From: Siphonodentalium dalli
Taxonomy: Eukaryota > Mollusca > Scaphopoda > Gadilida > Siphonodentaliidae
Direction: 5' to 3'
Assembly (NCBI GenBank): GCA_032622095.1
Contig: CP136062.1
Location: 3,348,001-3,412,000 of the forward strand
DNA length: 64,000 nt
The notes under the pieces were generated by a model, which was not told where the DNA came from, searched no databases, and was given only the letters and a program-made list of their open reading frames with translations. This document shows, one piece after another, positions 37,901 to 40,705 of this stretch; position 1 is the stretch's first letter, and each line of letters starts with the position of its first letter. Made by a program: the position numbers and the translations under genes.

Positions 37901-40677
37901 TTGTTGCCATCAAAACCACAACTGCGTTGTCATTTTTTCGCTGCTGTTGACCCACTTCGATTGGGACTTCATTGAATATTTAGGCCATTGGTGAGTTGGG
38001 GCCGTTACCAGCATGATCGGGGATAATTTTTCTTACGTGGAGAATACCAGCGGGGTGTCAAATTGTGTTCAGGGGTGAGCAAATAAGGCTTTCATCTCGA
38101 GGAACCATGGTCAGAATGCCCACCCTGGCATTTTGTGTAGGCTATTGCCCAGCCGTACAAACAAACAGAGAGACAGGGAAGCGCTCAATCGTTGGGTATA
38201 ATATCCTTCTTCAGGACTGTGGGGGGTCTCATTATAATAAATACGCACATTAACTCCCAATCCCGATTTTGGTGATCAGCCCTCTCCTACCCGCTTGCGA
38301 ATTTCGCCAAAAACACCGTACAACGGCGTTTCGCCACACCACAACGGCCAAACGCACACCACAACGAGGAAACGGTTGGTCAGTGTGTATATATCCCCTA
38401 TCTTAAAGGAACTTCACTAGCAGTTACTGCCAACTGCGGAGCATATCGAATTCAATATACTTATTCTAACTCCAATGTACAATATATATCAAGTTTACTA
38501 CTGTAAAATCCTTTTAATTCGTGGGGGTCTGTTATTCGTTGATTTCGTGGTTTTGCTCAACCACGAAATCAACAACGAACGAAATAATCGACTTGTGCGT
38601 TGAATGAACAAAAAACATAATATACGAGATGGAAATAAAGATCGGGCATTAAAGGGATACTGTACCCAAATGTTGTTGTTGTTTTCTATAGTCTCTGAGT
38701 CGGAGAATAAGGTAACAATGTTTCCATTATTTGAAAGTCTGTTGAGTACGAAGTAGTGTTACAGATGGCAAATTTACCGGAATGCAAAAATACAAATTGT
38801 TGTTGTCGAGTAATTTTTGTACAGTTTTCAACCAAATGTATCAAATAAAAGTTATATTATATATGCATACTAGTCATATATACTCATTTATCGTCACTAG
38901 TCAGTGAGTGGCTTGAGTTTTCTCCCCGTATCAGCATAATGTTTCAAACGATTGTGTGTGCAATGGGTTTACTAAGCCAGTATCCCTAAATTATTATTTG
39001 ATTACGTCTGGTACACGGAAATTCGTATTTTAATTTACACCATTTTATGGCTCCAGCCATAAATTCAATTTATATTAAATTATTAACTTTTAAATTGTGT
39101 TTACAAAATACATCTTCGACTCAAATTACTTATGTTTCTATATATTATCGATAATAGATCGTTGTTATCACCGGAAAATTATTGAAAATGGCGTACAGTA
39201 CCCCTTTAAGGTTTGTTTTCTAAGCCGTAAAATTTATGTATAGAAAAACACAGAAGACGAGATGAAACGTAATCTTTTTCAATACAATATATAATTCATT
39301 CACCGAAACAAAATTGATATGCTACATCCTCTTATCTCGGCTATGATAGTTTGTATAACAATGCTCAATGCGTTGGTTTCTTTAAAAGGGTATCTGTTTA
39401 CCAGTAACCACGTGCAGACTACACAATACAATAAACACCTACTTGGCCAAAGTTTGAAATGAAGCTGGTAGCTATATTATGGTAATGATTGCGTGATGTG
39501 CTTTCAGCGCAGGAATACCTTGGGGTCTAATTTCTCAATAGTACACATATAATTTGTGTCATGCAGCTGCTAGTGCATGTAGGATCTGTTGATATGCATT
39601 AAAATTATATCTGATTCACGAATTCATGTACCGACGAAAAAGCCTTTTGATGACAAACCACGAAAATTGATGCCAACGAAATCAAAGCCAATCGCAGTAT
39701 TAGGTTATTTTCCTGGCAAATAGGGTCTCATATCTTCCACGGCAAACATACGGTTTGGTCCCAGGTGGAGATCGTGCATTTTATGTTGGAACCGCCCCTC
39801 TGATAATTTGAGATTCCCTCTATCATTTGAAATGATCAAATCCGAGTTAAATGCTATATGTTCGAAAGAGCTTTCCAATACATAAAATACAATTGCATAT
39901 GCAAATAATATGGATAATATTTATTTATATGCTTGTGTATTCATGTTTAAAGATGGTCTATCTCTTCCTATAACAAGTATTTATATAGTTTCTAGGTATA
40001 ACATAAAATATGAATCGAAGACCCCTGTCCGGAAACGCATCTATCACTTAATATTGATTTTATAAAATATATATAATACATACAATTAATTGGGACATTT
40101 TACGGACTATTTTTAGAATTGATCGGCCATGAAACTTCAGGTAGTCTCAAATAGAGGTAGGGTTCTCCCGATTGCTACGCTTCGAACGTTCCGCGAGGCG
40201 CCGGAAACGTTCGGGGCAGGCGGGAGAACTCTATCTTGTTAACACTTTCAAGCAAGGCAAAATACAGATATTGTTCTCTATACAACCACAGGAAGTAACC
40301 ACTGTATTGTGGCTTTATAGACAAATAATATACCCAATCTTCAGTTTGCCAGTGTTTTATTTACATAAAAAGTTATTTGTTGTCTTGATATCGGGTTTTA
40401 TATACAAAATATGTTGTTGTTGTAATTGTGGCTCGGAAGAGATGGACTATATTTAATGAACATCATTGCAATGCCACGTTTACGTGGGTACGATGCTCTA
40501 TAAACTATACTATTATTTCAGGGAGAGAAAAGCATGAGTGACTACGCAATCTCGTTCCATTATGTCCCACCAAACAAAATGATGAGCTTGGAGTTTTTAA
40601 TTTACCATTTGCGGCCGTATGGGATTGTCCCAGGACTTCAACCACTCAATCAACACCACAAGCTGCCACCACGATAG
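4645..40677 (+). CDS. C1GALT1: C1GALT1-like beta-1,3-galactosyltransferase, three exons
   Basis: Coding sequence is the join of 4645-4948, 7369-8027 and 40522-40677, giving 372 residues; the human enzyme is 363. Family role: Golgi transfer of galactose in beta-1,3 linkage to GalNAc-Ser/Thr, making core 1 O-glycans. Visible layout: short cytosolic tail, membrane anchor at residues 9-30, His/Asp-rich stem to about 100, then the catalytic domain. That domain has LCWVMT (117-122), the metal-binding ADDDTY (196-198 are the three Asp), YFGHHFK, SGGAGYVFSKEAL (from 235), EDVEIG (from 267), and the C-terminal ISFHYV and YHLRPYG. Intron phases are 1 and 0, and all junctions follow GT-AG. Oddity: the CC that precedes SD in the human enzyme is Ser-Met here (325-326). 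It may be an invertebrate paralogue, so the exact acceptor is an inference. Confidence 0.9.
6280..6480 (+). repeat. Dispersed repeat with ccgtccgtccgt microsatellite
   Basis: This has a tccg microsatellite, then gtgtggtgactcggggtacc, then ggtgttagtttttca and a T-rich end. A related sequence (gtgctgactcgggtaccctt and ggtgttagtttttca) lies at about 46665-46740. Two independent copies mark it as a dispersed family, class unknown. Confidence 0.6.
6520..7125. repeat. 157-bp satellite, about four units
   Basis: The anchor ggtttattca occurs at 6661, 6818 and 6975, an exact 157-bp period. An older first unit at 6520 lacks 18 bp (139-bp spacing). Each unit carries aatatggaccnatntgcacg, atgttgcagcagatat and aataacgggtata. 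The middle units are almost identical, which implies recent expansion or homogenisation inside intron 1. Open frames across it follow the repeat and are not genes. Confidence 0.9.
7369..8027 (+). CDS. C1GALT1: C1GALT1-like exon 2: most of the catalytic domain
   Basis: The exon encodes residues 102-321. The acceptor is ttttctag before 7369. Two bases complete the Asp codon from exon 1. The donor is ATG|GTAAGG at 8028, phase 0. It holds LCWVMT, TWCKRC, the triple-Asp motif at 196-198, SGGAGYV and the Cys-containing loop around EDVEIG. Reading through the donor would end after six more codons at 8045 and lose the conserved C-terminus. Confidence 0.92.
8563..8568 (+). promoter_or_regulatory. Candidate intronic polyadenylation signal
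   Basis: AATAAA lies 535 bp downstream of exon 2. Used with read-through of the exon 2 donor, it could end a shorter transcript coding a protein that stops after residue 327. There is no direct evidence of use. Confidence 0.25.
8604..8765 (+). repeat. Degenerate short tandem repeat, tccgtatnagcc
   Basis: About ten loose copies of a 16-20 bp unit built on gtccgtatgagccg follow each other. Units diverge steadily to the right (gttcgtatatatgagtcagg). This looks like a decaying minisatellite. Confidence 0.75.
8813..9021 (+). other. Open coding-like stretch with exon signals, unidentified
   Basis: A frame stays open from the stop near 8810 to the TAA at 9019-9021, without a useful ATG. Its middle reads like real protein (EIAKSALEREKHIHLVDDIE). 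Within it, 8886-8977 looks like an exon: ttactaac branch-point match, pyrimidine-rich tract, AG before 8886, and donor G|GTATGG at 8978. The phases (2 in, 1 out) do not suit intron 2 of the host gene (phase 0), so it is not a cassette exon of that gene. I do not recognise the protein. It could be a decayed exon or chance. Confidence 0.3.
9818..10608 (+). repeat. Repeat array rich in TCAAGGTCA inverted pairs
   Basis: The block opens actagcaggtggacccgact and ends with cgaacacacagacagacaga and an AT-rich tail, the look of one dispersed element. Inside, units of roughly 100-115 bp repeat ttgaccttgaa, nntgacccgatt, tcaaggtcaaggtca, cgtcgcacgg, then tttcatcgaaatc. TGACCTTGA and TCAAGGTCA alternate at least a dozen times. 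There is no coding capacity. A related opening (ctagcagggttacccggcgt) lies at 12782, so this family has another copy nearby. Confidence 0.8.
10847..11438 (+). pseudogene. C2H2 zinc-finger pseudogene, several frameshifts
   Basis: An ATG at 10847 opens MSSSDESMDVAPKR, an acidic N-terminus. A first finger (YTC, then CTYSPTRLYNLRPHVKNH) is split by an extra base near 10912. A second shift near 11027 follows the linker. Fingers two and three (CDYCGRSF...HEKSQH; CNVCGNRF...HKATH), and a fourth beginning CKICKKNF, then read cleanly. A further shift leads to a fifth with the second Cys changed to Trp and a partial sixth (YLCSRCTKCYRW) before TGA at 11436-11438. C2H2 fingers normally bind DNA. With at least three shifts and no introns it is dead, perhaps a retrocopy or a piece of a transposon gene. 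The parent is unknown. Confidence 0.75.
11439..14508. other. Intronic DNA without genes; one 23-bp perfect hairpin
   Basis: No gene is supported. A hairpin with perfect 23-bp arms lies at 11708-11730 and 11775-11797 (loop 44 nt). A sequence at 12782 resembles the start of the repeat at 9818. About 13866-13912 matches one unit of the array at 31-32.6 kb, and 14285-14400 is shared with about 44465-44560. Confidence 0.55.
14509..14910 (+). repeat. Diverged tandem repeat, about 125-140 bp, three units
   Basis: Units start near 14509, 14633 and 14769. They share cactttaatatttgagtcgg, attaccttagctnaagncaa, tcaatgcaat and ttattgaatgaagt. The third unit is the most eroded. Confidence 0.7.
15105..16470 (+). 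repeat. 161-bp satellite S1, eight units plus tail
   Basis: The unit (gcaaagagtaaaatccaaga, tggc(c/t)gctggcggccatgtt, ccaaaatgactcgttcccat, ctacatgtcaatnttaacat, aaatttcatgatgatccgac, acgacctgtagcccgtgcca) repeats about every 161 bp from 15118 to 16246. It ends in a tail with acagacacacggatgatgga and catggcaatatctcaaac. The same family fills 54520-57010, with single pieces at 35780 and a tail at 47095. Open frames in it are periodic products of the repeat. Confidence 0.92.
16535..17677. mobile_element. 1.1-kb element with ggaggcccttttcacat inverted ends
   Basis: The left end ggaggcccttttcacatt is the inverse of the right end at 17661-17677. Inside each end lie clusters of the palindrome ttgcgcttaagcgcaaat (left to 16660, right 17520-17645). 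The core holds a duplicated segment (17060-17240 and 17275-17430, atcagcatc...atctataccatttccat) and an array of ggaatacggaatacc at 16775-16980. There is no transposase. A short target duplication is not clear. Confidence 0.75.
17678..18104. other. No gene seen
   Basis: An inverted pair is loosely visible at 17960-18045 (ggctacggcaatcagc and gattgccgaagcc). I recognise nothing else. Confidence 0.4.
18105..18600. mobile_element. Foldback-type element with ccgagttgtcccggctaacc repeats
   Basis: Copies of gacaactcggttagccggga (forward, 18150-18290) and its complement (18475-18575) flank a unique core containing taatagcgtaacgtaac. Multiple subterminal repeats facing each other are typical of foldback or MITE elements. 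Exact ends and a target duplication are not clear. Confidence 0.6.
18998..19039 (+). repeat. tRNA-like (SINE-like) sequence, left part, split by the retrotransposon
   Basis: The stretch ggaagtcggtagccaagagg is followed by tagcgtactggtctctca. TAGCCAAGAGG fits a Pol III A box. The sequence continues after the retrotransposon at 29259 with tgctagcagaccgggcttca, whose ggcttcacaacc is a weak B box. Spacing and order resemble the head of a tRNA-derived SINE. It is not a functional tRNA gene now. Confidence 0.5.
19036..19039. repeat. Target site duplication, left (ctca)
   Basis: ctca directly precedes the TG of the left LTR. It is repeated directly after the CA-complement end of the right LTR at 29255-29258. 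Confidence 0.85.
19040..19506 (-). repeat. 3' LTR of the Ty3/gypsy element
   Basis: 467 bp. On the minus strand it starts TGTACCATAG and ends TATAGGACA. AATAAA occurs on the minus strand (complement at 19116-19121), suiting the R region. It matches the other LTR base for base as far as I can read. Confidence 0.93.
19507..19522 (-). promoter_or_regulatory. Polypurine tract (plus-strand primer)
   Basis: On the minus strand, gaaaaaaagggaggtg directly abuts the 3' LTR. Such a purine run primes plus-strand DNA synthesis in LTR elements. Confidence 0.85.
19523..22136 (-). other. Long 3' internal region of the retrotransposon, mostly non-coding
   Basis: 2.6 kb lie between pol and the 3' LTR, where retroviruses and some gypsy elements carry env. 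I see no envelope-like frame. One sense frame with an ATG (21091 to 20732, 119 codons) has no signal peptide, membrane segment or known motif. A diverged direct repeat of about 230 bp with a 310-bp period occupies about 21150-21380 and 21460-21690 (tcgtaaatttatcgaaact, atcgaaatccattatgtaaa). The rest is T-rich on the + strand. Confidence 0.7.
22137..26597 (-). CDS. pol: Pol polyprotein of the Ty3/gypsy element
   Basis: The frame is open from 26597 down to 22137. It has no ATG at its head: the first usable near-cognate codon is a GTG at 26555. That fits expression as a Gag-Pol fusion by -1 frameshift. Counting from 26555: protease DSGADCS at about 186-192 and ILGRDFL near 255; reverse transcriptase CDFRSLN near 505, FSLLDARQGYF near 537 and catalytic YIDD at 601-604; RNase H LYTDSS near 747; integrase zinc-binding HHCC from about 1007; then D1068, D1128 and E1164, with 35 residues between the last two (DD35E). 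A basic C-terminal part with a GPY/F-like stretch (KWDPYHVILEKKGP) follows. There are no internal stops, and length and order are normal for gypsy. Confidence 0.95.
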   Translation of the reverse strand, partial: KTKETFKLKGSIFKVAEKWNEINQMKLIENFQARIIEQIKCFESGKCRMNKSNSLQDDKTSRISNGRTSNVIKNNKIKYPNGPPLYSGIKSGKNDFKRGKIQQKKLPSEPGKIKLDKTNPKKIIEQKKQTITHKQEMNNKSREFMKHKNINMNCVTKSPEFKISSTNYNYPGDTAKLLEEHVPCSIVIMIRKQRVRALVDSGADCSLININLYEKIQERPKLIKKQATVTSASNDTLEIIGYINLDFKINKLKVIHRLYVTKNLNRTLILGRDFLRDNGVRMYFDLGALKIKNQLVGLVPDIHIASLIRLKANCKLKPRTGAICSAKIIGGAKMFKSPFIMATCTEQGFLSEHPGLTLEESITTTESDCIPVKIINQTDRHYNLKRGCVVGKICPMQEAEINQISNSFEMGEARVDVNEIQAPSEHLNIVTELVLKNQDIFAANDRQLGETPTYKMHIDTGNHEPVSQKPYRVPLHRRQLYRDAIDSMENAGIITKSKSPWSNACFMIPKTDGTWRFVCDFRSLNKITKTICYPLPIIDDIISELKGSKVFSLLDARQGYFAMPINEKDREKTTFTCFYGNWFFNRTAYGLKNAPSAYSELMAIVLKGLTNVINYIDDILIFSDCMSNHVTHVKQVFQRLREHDIKLKLKKCSFFKSETKYLGFIVNESGIAPDPNKIKALKNMIAPTTIRGVRGFIGAMSYYRRFLPNFSEISIPLINLTKKYAKFKWDKQCQEAFEYLKESLVVIPQLAYPDLNKPYTLYTDSSQNAIGAVLVQNCDQNEGINIPQCRNEKPIYFLSAKLSPTLCKMSVIEKEAYAIFYALKKLDHYLNGATFTIKMDHQPLKYLLTTQYNNPKIQRWMLCLSAYNCTIEYLPGSENSVADLLSRIPDSIETEAHLSDIEINDNNLQINVINSNQIPNFSKFAECKVETNDPLPQGELSNEEVAQFNMKTEQRKDSEIQEVIASYKSNNPSPSITNKHLLIEDVLYYISNADDDPMLRLYIPSHLQEKVLTQYHDKLGHFGIEHTFQIIRRKYYWKNMYKCIYAHCEKCVICKSRNLVKLRPPLQDTDMPAFTGAKWSIDISGPFPLTLANNKYLLTWFCLYSGWIESFPITSKSTNLIIHCLLEDIIPRFSVPIQILSDNAKEFTSNNFKEVCKDLGIKLVLTNYYSPQSNSRNERSHKVLNDVLSKIMEGNQRTWDLVLGQALLAHRCMISDSSKTSSFELMYSHPPVLPLDNILAPRLKYMGDEMHQITLQAQHRAFRAVHHHMKIAKRKQKLRVKTTEVDYNVGDKVYHKIGQTSGKLSLKWDPYHVILEKKGPVSFIIKNLITGKMFKSHSRNLRHANIEVWKIPKKTLTRRTRQQQLLCPNSDEDIRSSEDESENQMQNIINKHKIQRPIENSDSEDDLPLCELRNRLRNAARETSDMDSEIIPLGALTRKLKRTKARDNDQIPVMSDDMSAQNYKDTGNTESIIEVDTDVYMSSEEF
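26538..26582 (-). promoter_or_regulatory. -1 ribosomal frameshift signal at the gag-pol junction
   Basis: On the minus strand, in gag frame, the last two codons before the stop form the heptamer T TTA AAC (26582-26576). TAA follows at once (26575-26573). After a 6-nt spacer (26575-26570) comes a perfect 11-bp stem: arms 26569-26559 and 26548-26538, loop of 10 nt. The pol frame is -1 to gag and already open across the heptamer. All three parts of a classic recoding site are present. A pseudoknot partner for the loop is not obvious. Confidence 0.88.
26573..27799 (-). CDS. gag: Gag polyprotein of the Ty3/gypsy element
   Basis: 408 codons from an ATG at 27799. A Gln/Glu-rich N-terminus leads into a capsid-like middle (KMFKDWILQIERY, VAEFVQRFM and TWAEFKRELR) as in gypsy Gag proteins. 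Near the C-terminus an Arg/Asn/Gln-rich stretch with repeated NRYQGPR precedes a zinc knuckle CEYCQKGGHSIDWC (C-X2-C-X4-H-X4-C, about residues 381-394), which would bind the RNA genome. It ends on the frameshift heptamer. Gag should form the cytoplasmic particle. Confidence 0.92.
   Translation of the reverse strand: MAQAPEIPSLDFGSESEIRMLEYENLIRQRREEEMNRHRDLNPTDRPPAYDQIAQGNDQNMQGVLGQLTEQMHLFKNAVVQQSEASRQSTAVQAALGAATIIGKYSGDPKMFKDWILQIERYSLAMDAADEDHIKLANQTARGPVAEFVQRFMKQNTMHGVLRITWAEFKRELRTRYGDIADNQHALSILRNIRQKKEESIQVYSERLREIATDAFEDHIQDAAIEMQMVGYFVDGLYNDSLRFKLMRENHPQLDRAVEYAMREANLHKRYKLRYGEGTYDRAQGHAVNTETPIAMEIDHVRRRGFERFQRSQPNRYQGPRPVQAQNRYQGPRVMSGPNRGSPTQHNVRALQMRNETVRPVNPSNSQGFVRNQRPGTPFRCEYCQKGGHSIDWCWLRQADERRKKHLN
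28541..28660 (-). repeat. Three 40-bp tandem units in the retrotransposon leader
   Basis: Each unit on the + strand reads atgtttatatatcttcttcc then tgg(a/c)ttttattttcaacgga. The units differ by only one to three bases. Confidence 0.92.
28762..28778 (-). promoter_or_regulatory. Possible primer-binding site
   Basis: On the minus strand, tggttgccgtgtgcaga begins 10 nt inside the 5' LTR. It starts TGG, the complement of a tRNA CCA end. The offset is larger than usual and I cannot name the tRNA, so the call is tentative. Confidence 0.4.
28788..29254 (-). repeat. 5' LTR of the Ty3/gypsy element
   Basis: 467 bp, TG to CA on the minus strand. It should drive the element's transcription antisense to the host gene. 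The AATAAA complement lies at 28864-28869. The 78-codon frame in it also occurs in the other LTR and reflects the repeat only. Confidence 0.93.
29255..29359 (+). repeat. Right part of the split tRNA-like (SINE-like) sequence, with target duplication
   Basis: ctca at 29255-29258 repeats 19036-19039. The tRNA-like head then resumes (tgctagcagaccgggc) and runs into ctcggtcagatacaccaagt. At 29352-29359 lies cattcgag, the 8-bp duplication of the next element. The SINE-like body appears to continue after that element at 29895, with ggtgtgtgcacgttaaagaa near 30030. Confidence 0.5.
29360..29886. mobile_element. 527-bp non-autonomous DNA transposon with 8-bp duplication
   Basis: cattcgag flanks it exactly at 29352-29359 and 29887-29894. 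The ends are imperfect inverted repeats (ggtatctggagaagt against gaatacaggagaagt) followed by tandem gaagtcggcccc units on both sides. The core contains 24-bp perfect palindromes at 29477-29500 and 29634-29657 and partial copies between. An 8-bp duplication suits hAT, P or Zisupton-type elements. It has no transposase. Confidence 0.85.
29895..30989. other. SINE-like continuation, then nothing recognised
   Basis: About 29895-30150 continues the split repeat (cgtgtacacgactcggtgtg, gcacgttaaagaacgctact). From 30150 to 30989 I see AT-rich intronic DNA with no gene. Confidence 0.45.
30990..32640 (+). repeat. Diverged tandem array, units of about 125-150 bp
   Basis: The core atcatggggatgattntata, agtttggtggcaatcggcga, then ttttggtgcc and a C-rich run recurs near 31262, 31580, 31725, 31875, 32018, 32150, 32290 and 32415. 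Two tails with cagacagacagacag lie at about 31215 and 32610. A lone related unit is at 13866. The units differ strongly, so the array is old. Confidence 0.75.
32641..34091. other. No gene; hairpin and dispersed repeat segment
   Basis: A perfect 14-bp inverted repeat with an 8-nt loop spans 33302-33337 (tcattagttagcgc and complement). About 33213-33258 is the inverted match of 4022-4060. The rest is AT-rich and unrecognised. Confidence 0.55.
34092..34390 (+). repeat. Dispersed repeat R1, inverted copy
   Basis: It matches the reverse of about 600-871: cattcacttcactatacac, ccaatgggttatacattatt, ggtgactttaagtttacaat and gattctatcggtacgattga. This third copy sits in intron 2, opposite in orientation to the pair upstream of the gene. 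Confidence 0.7.
34714..35155. mobile_element. TTAA-flanked palindromic MITE, family T1 copy A
   Basis: 442 bp with TTAA at 34710-34713 and 35156-35159. Ends are AGGTACTCAATCCGA inverted, and the arms pair for much of the length, with caacaacaacaaca near the left end. TTAA duplications belong to piggyBac and Kolobok elements. It has no transposase. Copies B and C lie at 43643 and 50872. Confidence 0.85.
35445..35567 (+). repeat. Left member of a 120-bp inverted pair
   Basis: This segment (actgaccaaccgtttcc, gtggtgtggcgaaacgccgt, aagcgggtaggagagggctg) is repeated inverted at 38275-38394 with about 90% identity by eye. The pair may be the ends of a 2.95-kb non-autonomous element, or two solo repeats. 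Confidence 0.7.
35568..38274. other. Interior between inverted repeats, no gene supported
   Basis: One satellite S1 unit lies at about 35780-35880. The longest frames are 123 codons at 36973-37344 (+), Cys-rich, and 146 codons at 37896-37456 (-), hydrophobic near its C-terminus but opening with GTG. Neither shows a known domain. If this is one transposon, its interior has lost any transposase. Confidence 0.5.
38275..38394 (-). repeat. Right member of the 120-bp inverted pair
   Basis: This is the inverted match of 35445-35567, ending cggttggtcagtgtgtatat at the outer side. Confidence 0.7.
38537..38574. repeat. Hairpin with cgttgatttcgtggtt arms
   Basis: ttgatttcgtggtt at 38539-38552 pairs perfectly with 38559-38572, loop of 6 nt. 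Related words (accacgaaaattgatgccaa) recur near 39650, suggesting the other end of an element or a second copy. Confidence 0.7.
38653..39205. mobile_element. TTAA-flanked MITE, family T2
   Basis: 553 bp with TTAA at 38649-38652 and 39206-39209. Ends AGGGATACTGTACCC and AGGGGTACTGTACGC (inverted) match at 13 of 15 positions. The interior is AT-rich without coding. The duplication suits piggyBac or Kolobok. Confidence 0.8.
39210..40521. other. End of intron 2; GC-rich hairpin
   Basis: No gene is seen. A hairpin with arms ggttctcccg (40161-40170) and cgggagaact (40221-40230) encloses cgaacgttccg and cggaaacgttcg, which also pair, giving a compact two-tier structure of about 70 nt. The 94-codon frame over it is not protein-like. 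Confidence 0.5.
40522..40677 (+). CDS. C1GALT1: C1GALT1-like exon 3: conserved C-terminus and stop
   Basis: The acceptor is ttatttcag before 40522, phase 0. It encodes residues 322-372 and ends TAG at 40675-40677. SDYAISFHYVPPNKM and LIYHLRPYGI are the family's C-terminal motifs. The residues before SD are GEKSM, whereas human C1GALT1 has GPGCC there. The tail after LRPYGI is about 16 residues, His/Pro/Gln-rich, without an ER-retrieval signal. Confidence 0.9.
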   Translation, partial: GEKSMSDYAISFHYVPPNKMMSLEFLIYHLRPYGIVPGLQPLNQHHKLPPR

Positions 40678-40699
40678 CTGCGGGATCGTTGACATTAGG

Positions 40700-40705
40700 A
40701 ATAAA
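40700..40705 (+). terminator. Candidate polyadenylation signal of the C1GALT1-like gene
   Basis: AATAAA lies 23 nt after the stop codon. A second, with a GT/T-rich stretch after it, is at 41443-41448 and would give a 3' UTR of about 0.8 kb. Either may be used. Confidence 0.45.

Larger units (their letters stand above)
8028..40521 (+). other. Intron 2, 32.5 kb, filled with mobile DNA
   Basis: The intron runs from GTAAGG to ttatttcag. It holds a zinc-finger pseudogene, satellites, a full Ty3/gypsy element in antisense orientation and many MITEs. No further C1GALT1 exon is needed. Exon 2 joined to exon 3 aligns with the human C-terminal region with only about three residues fewer, and the junction is phase 0 on both sides. 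Confidence 0.85.
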
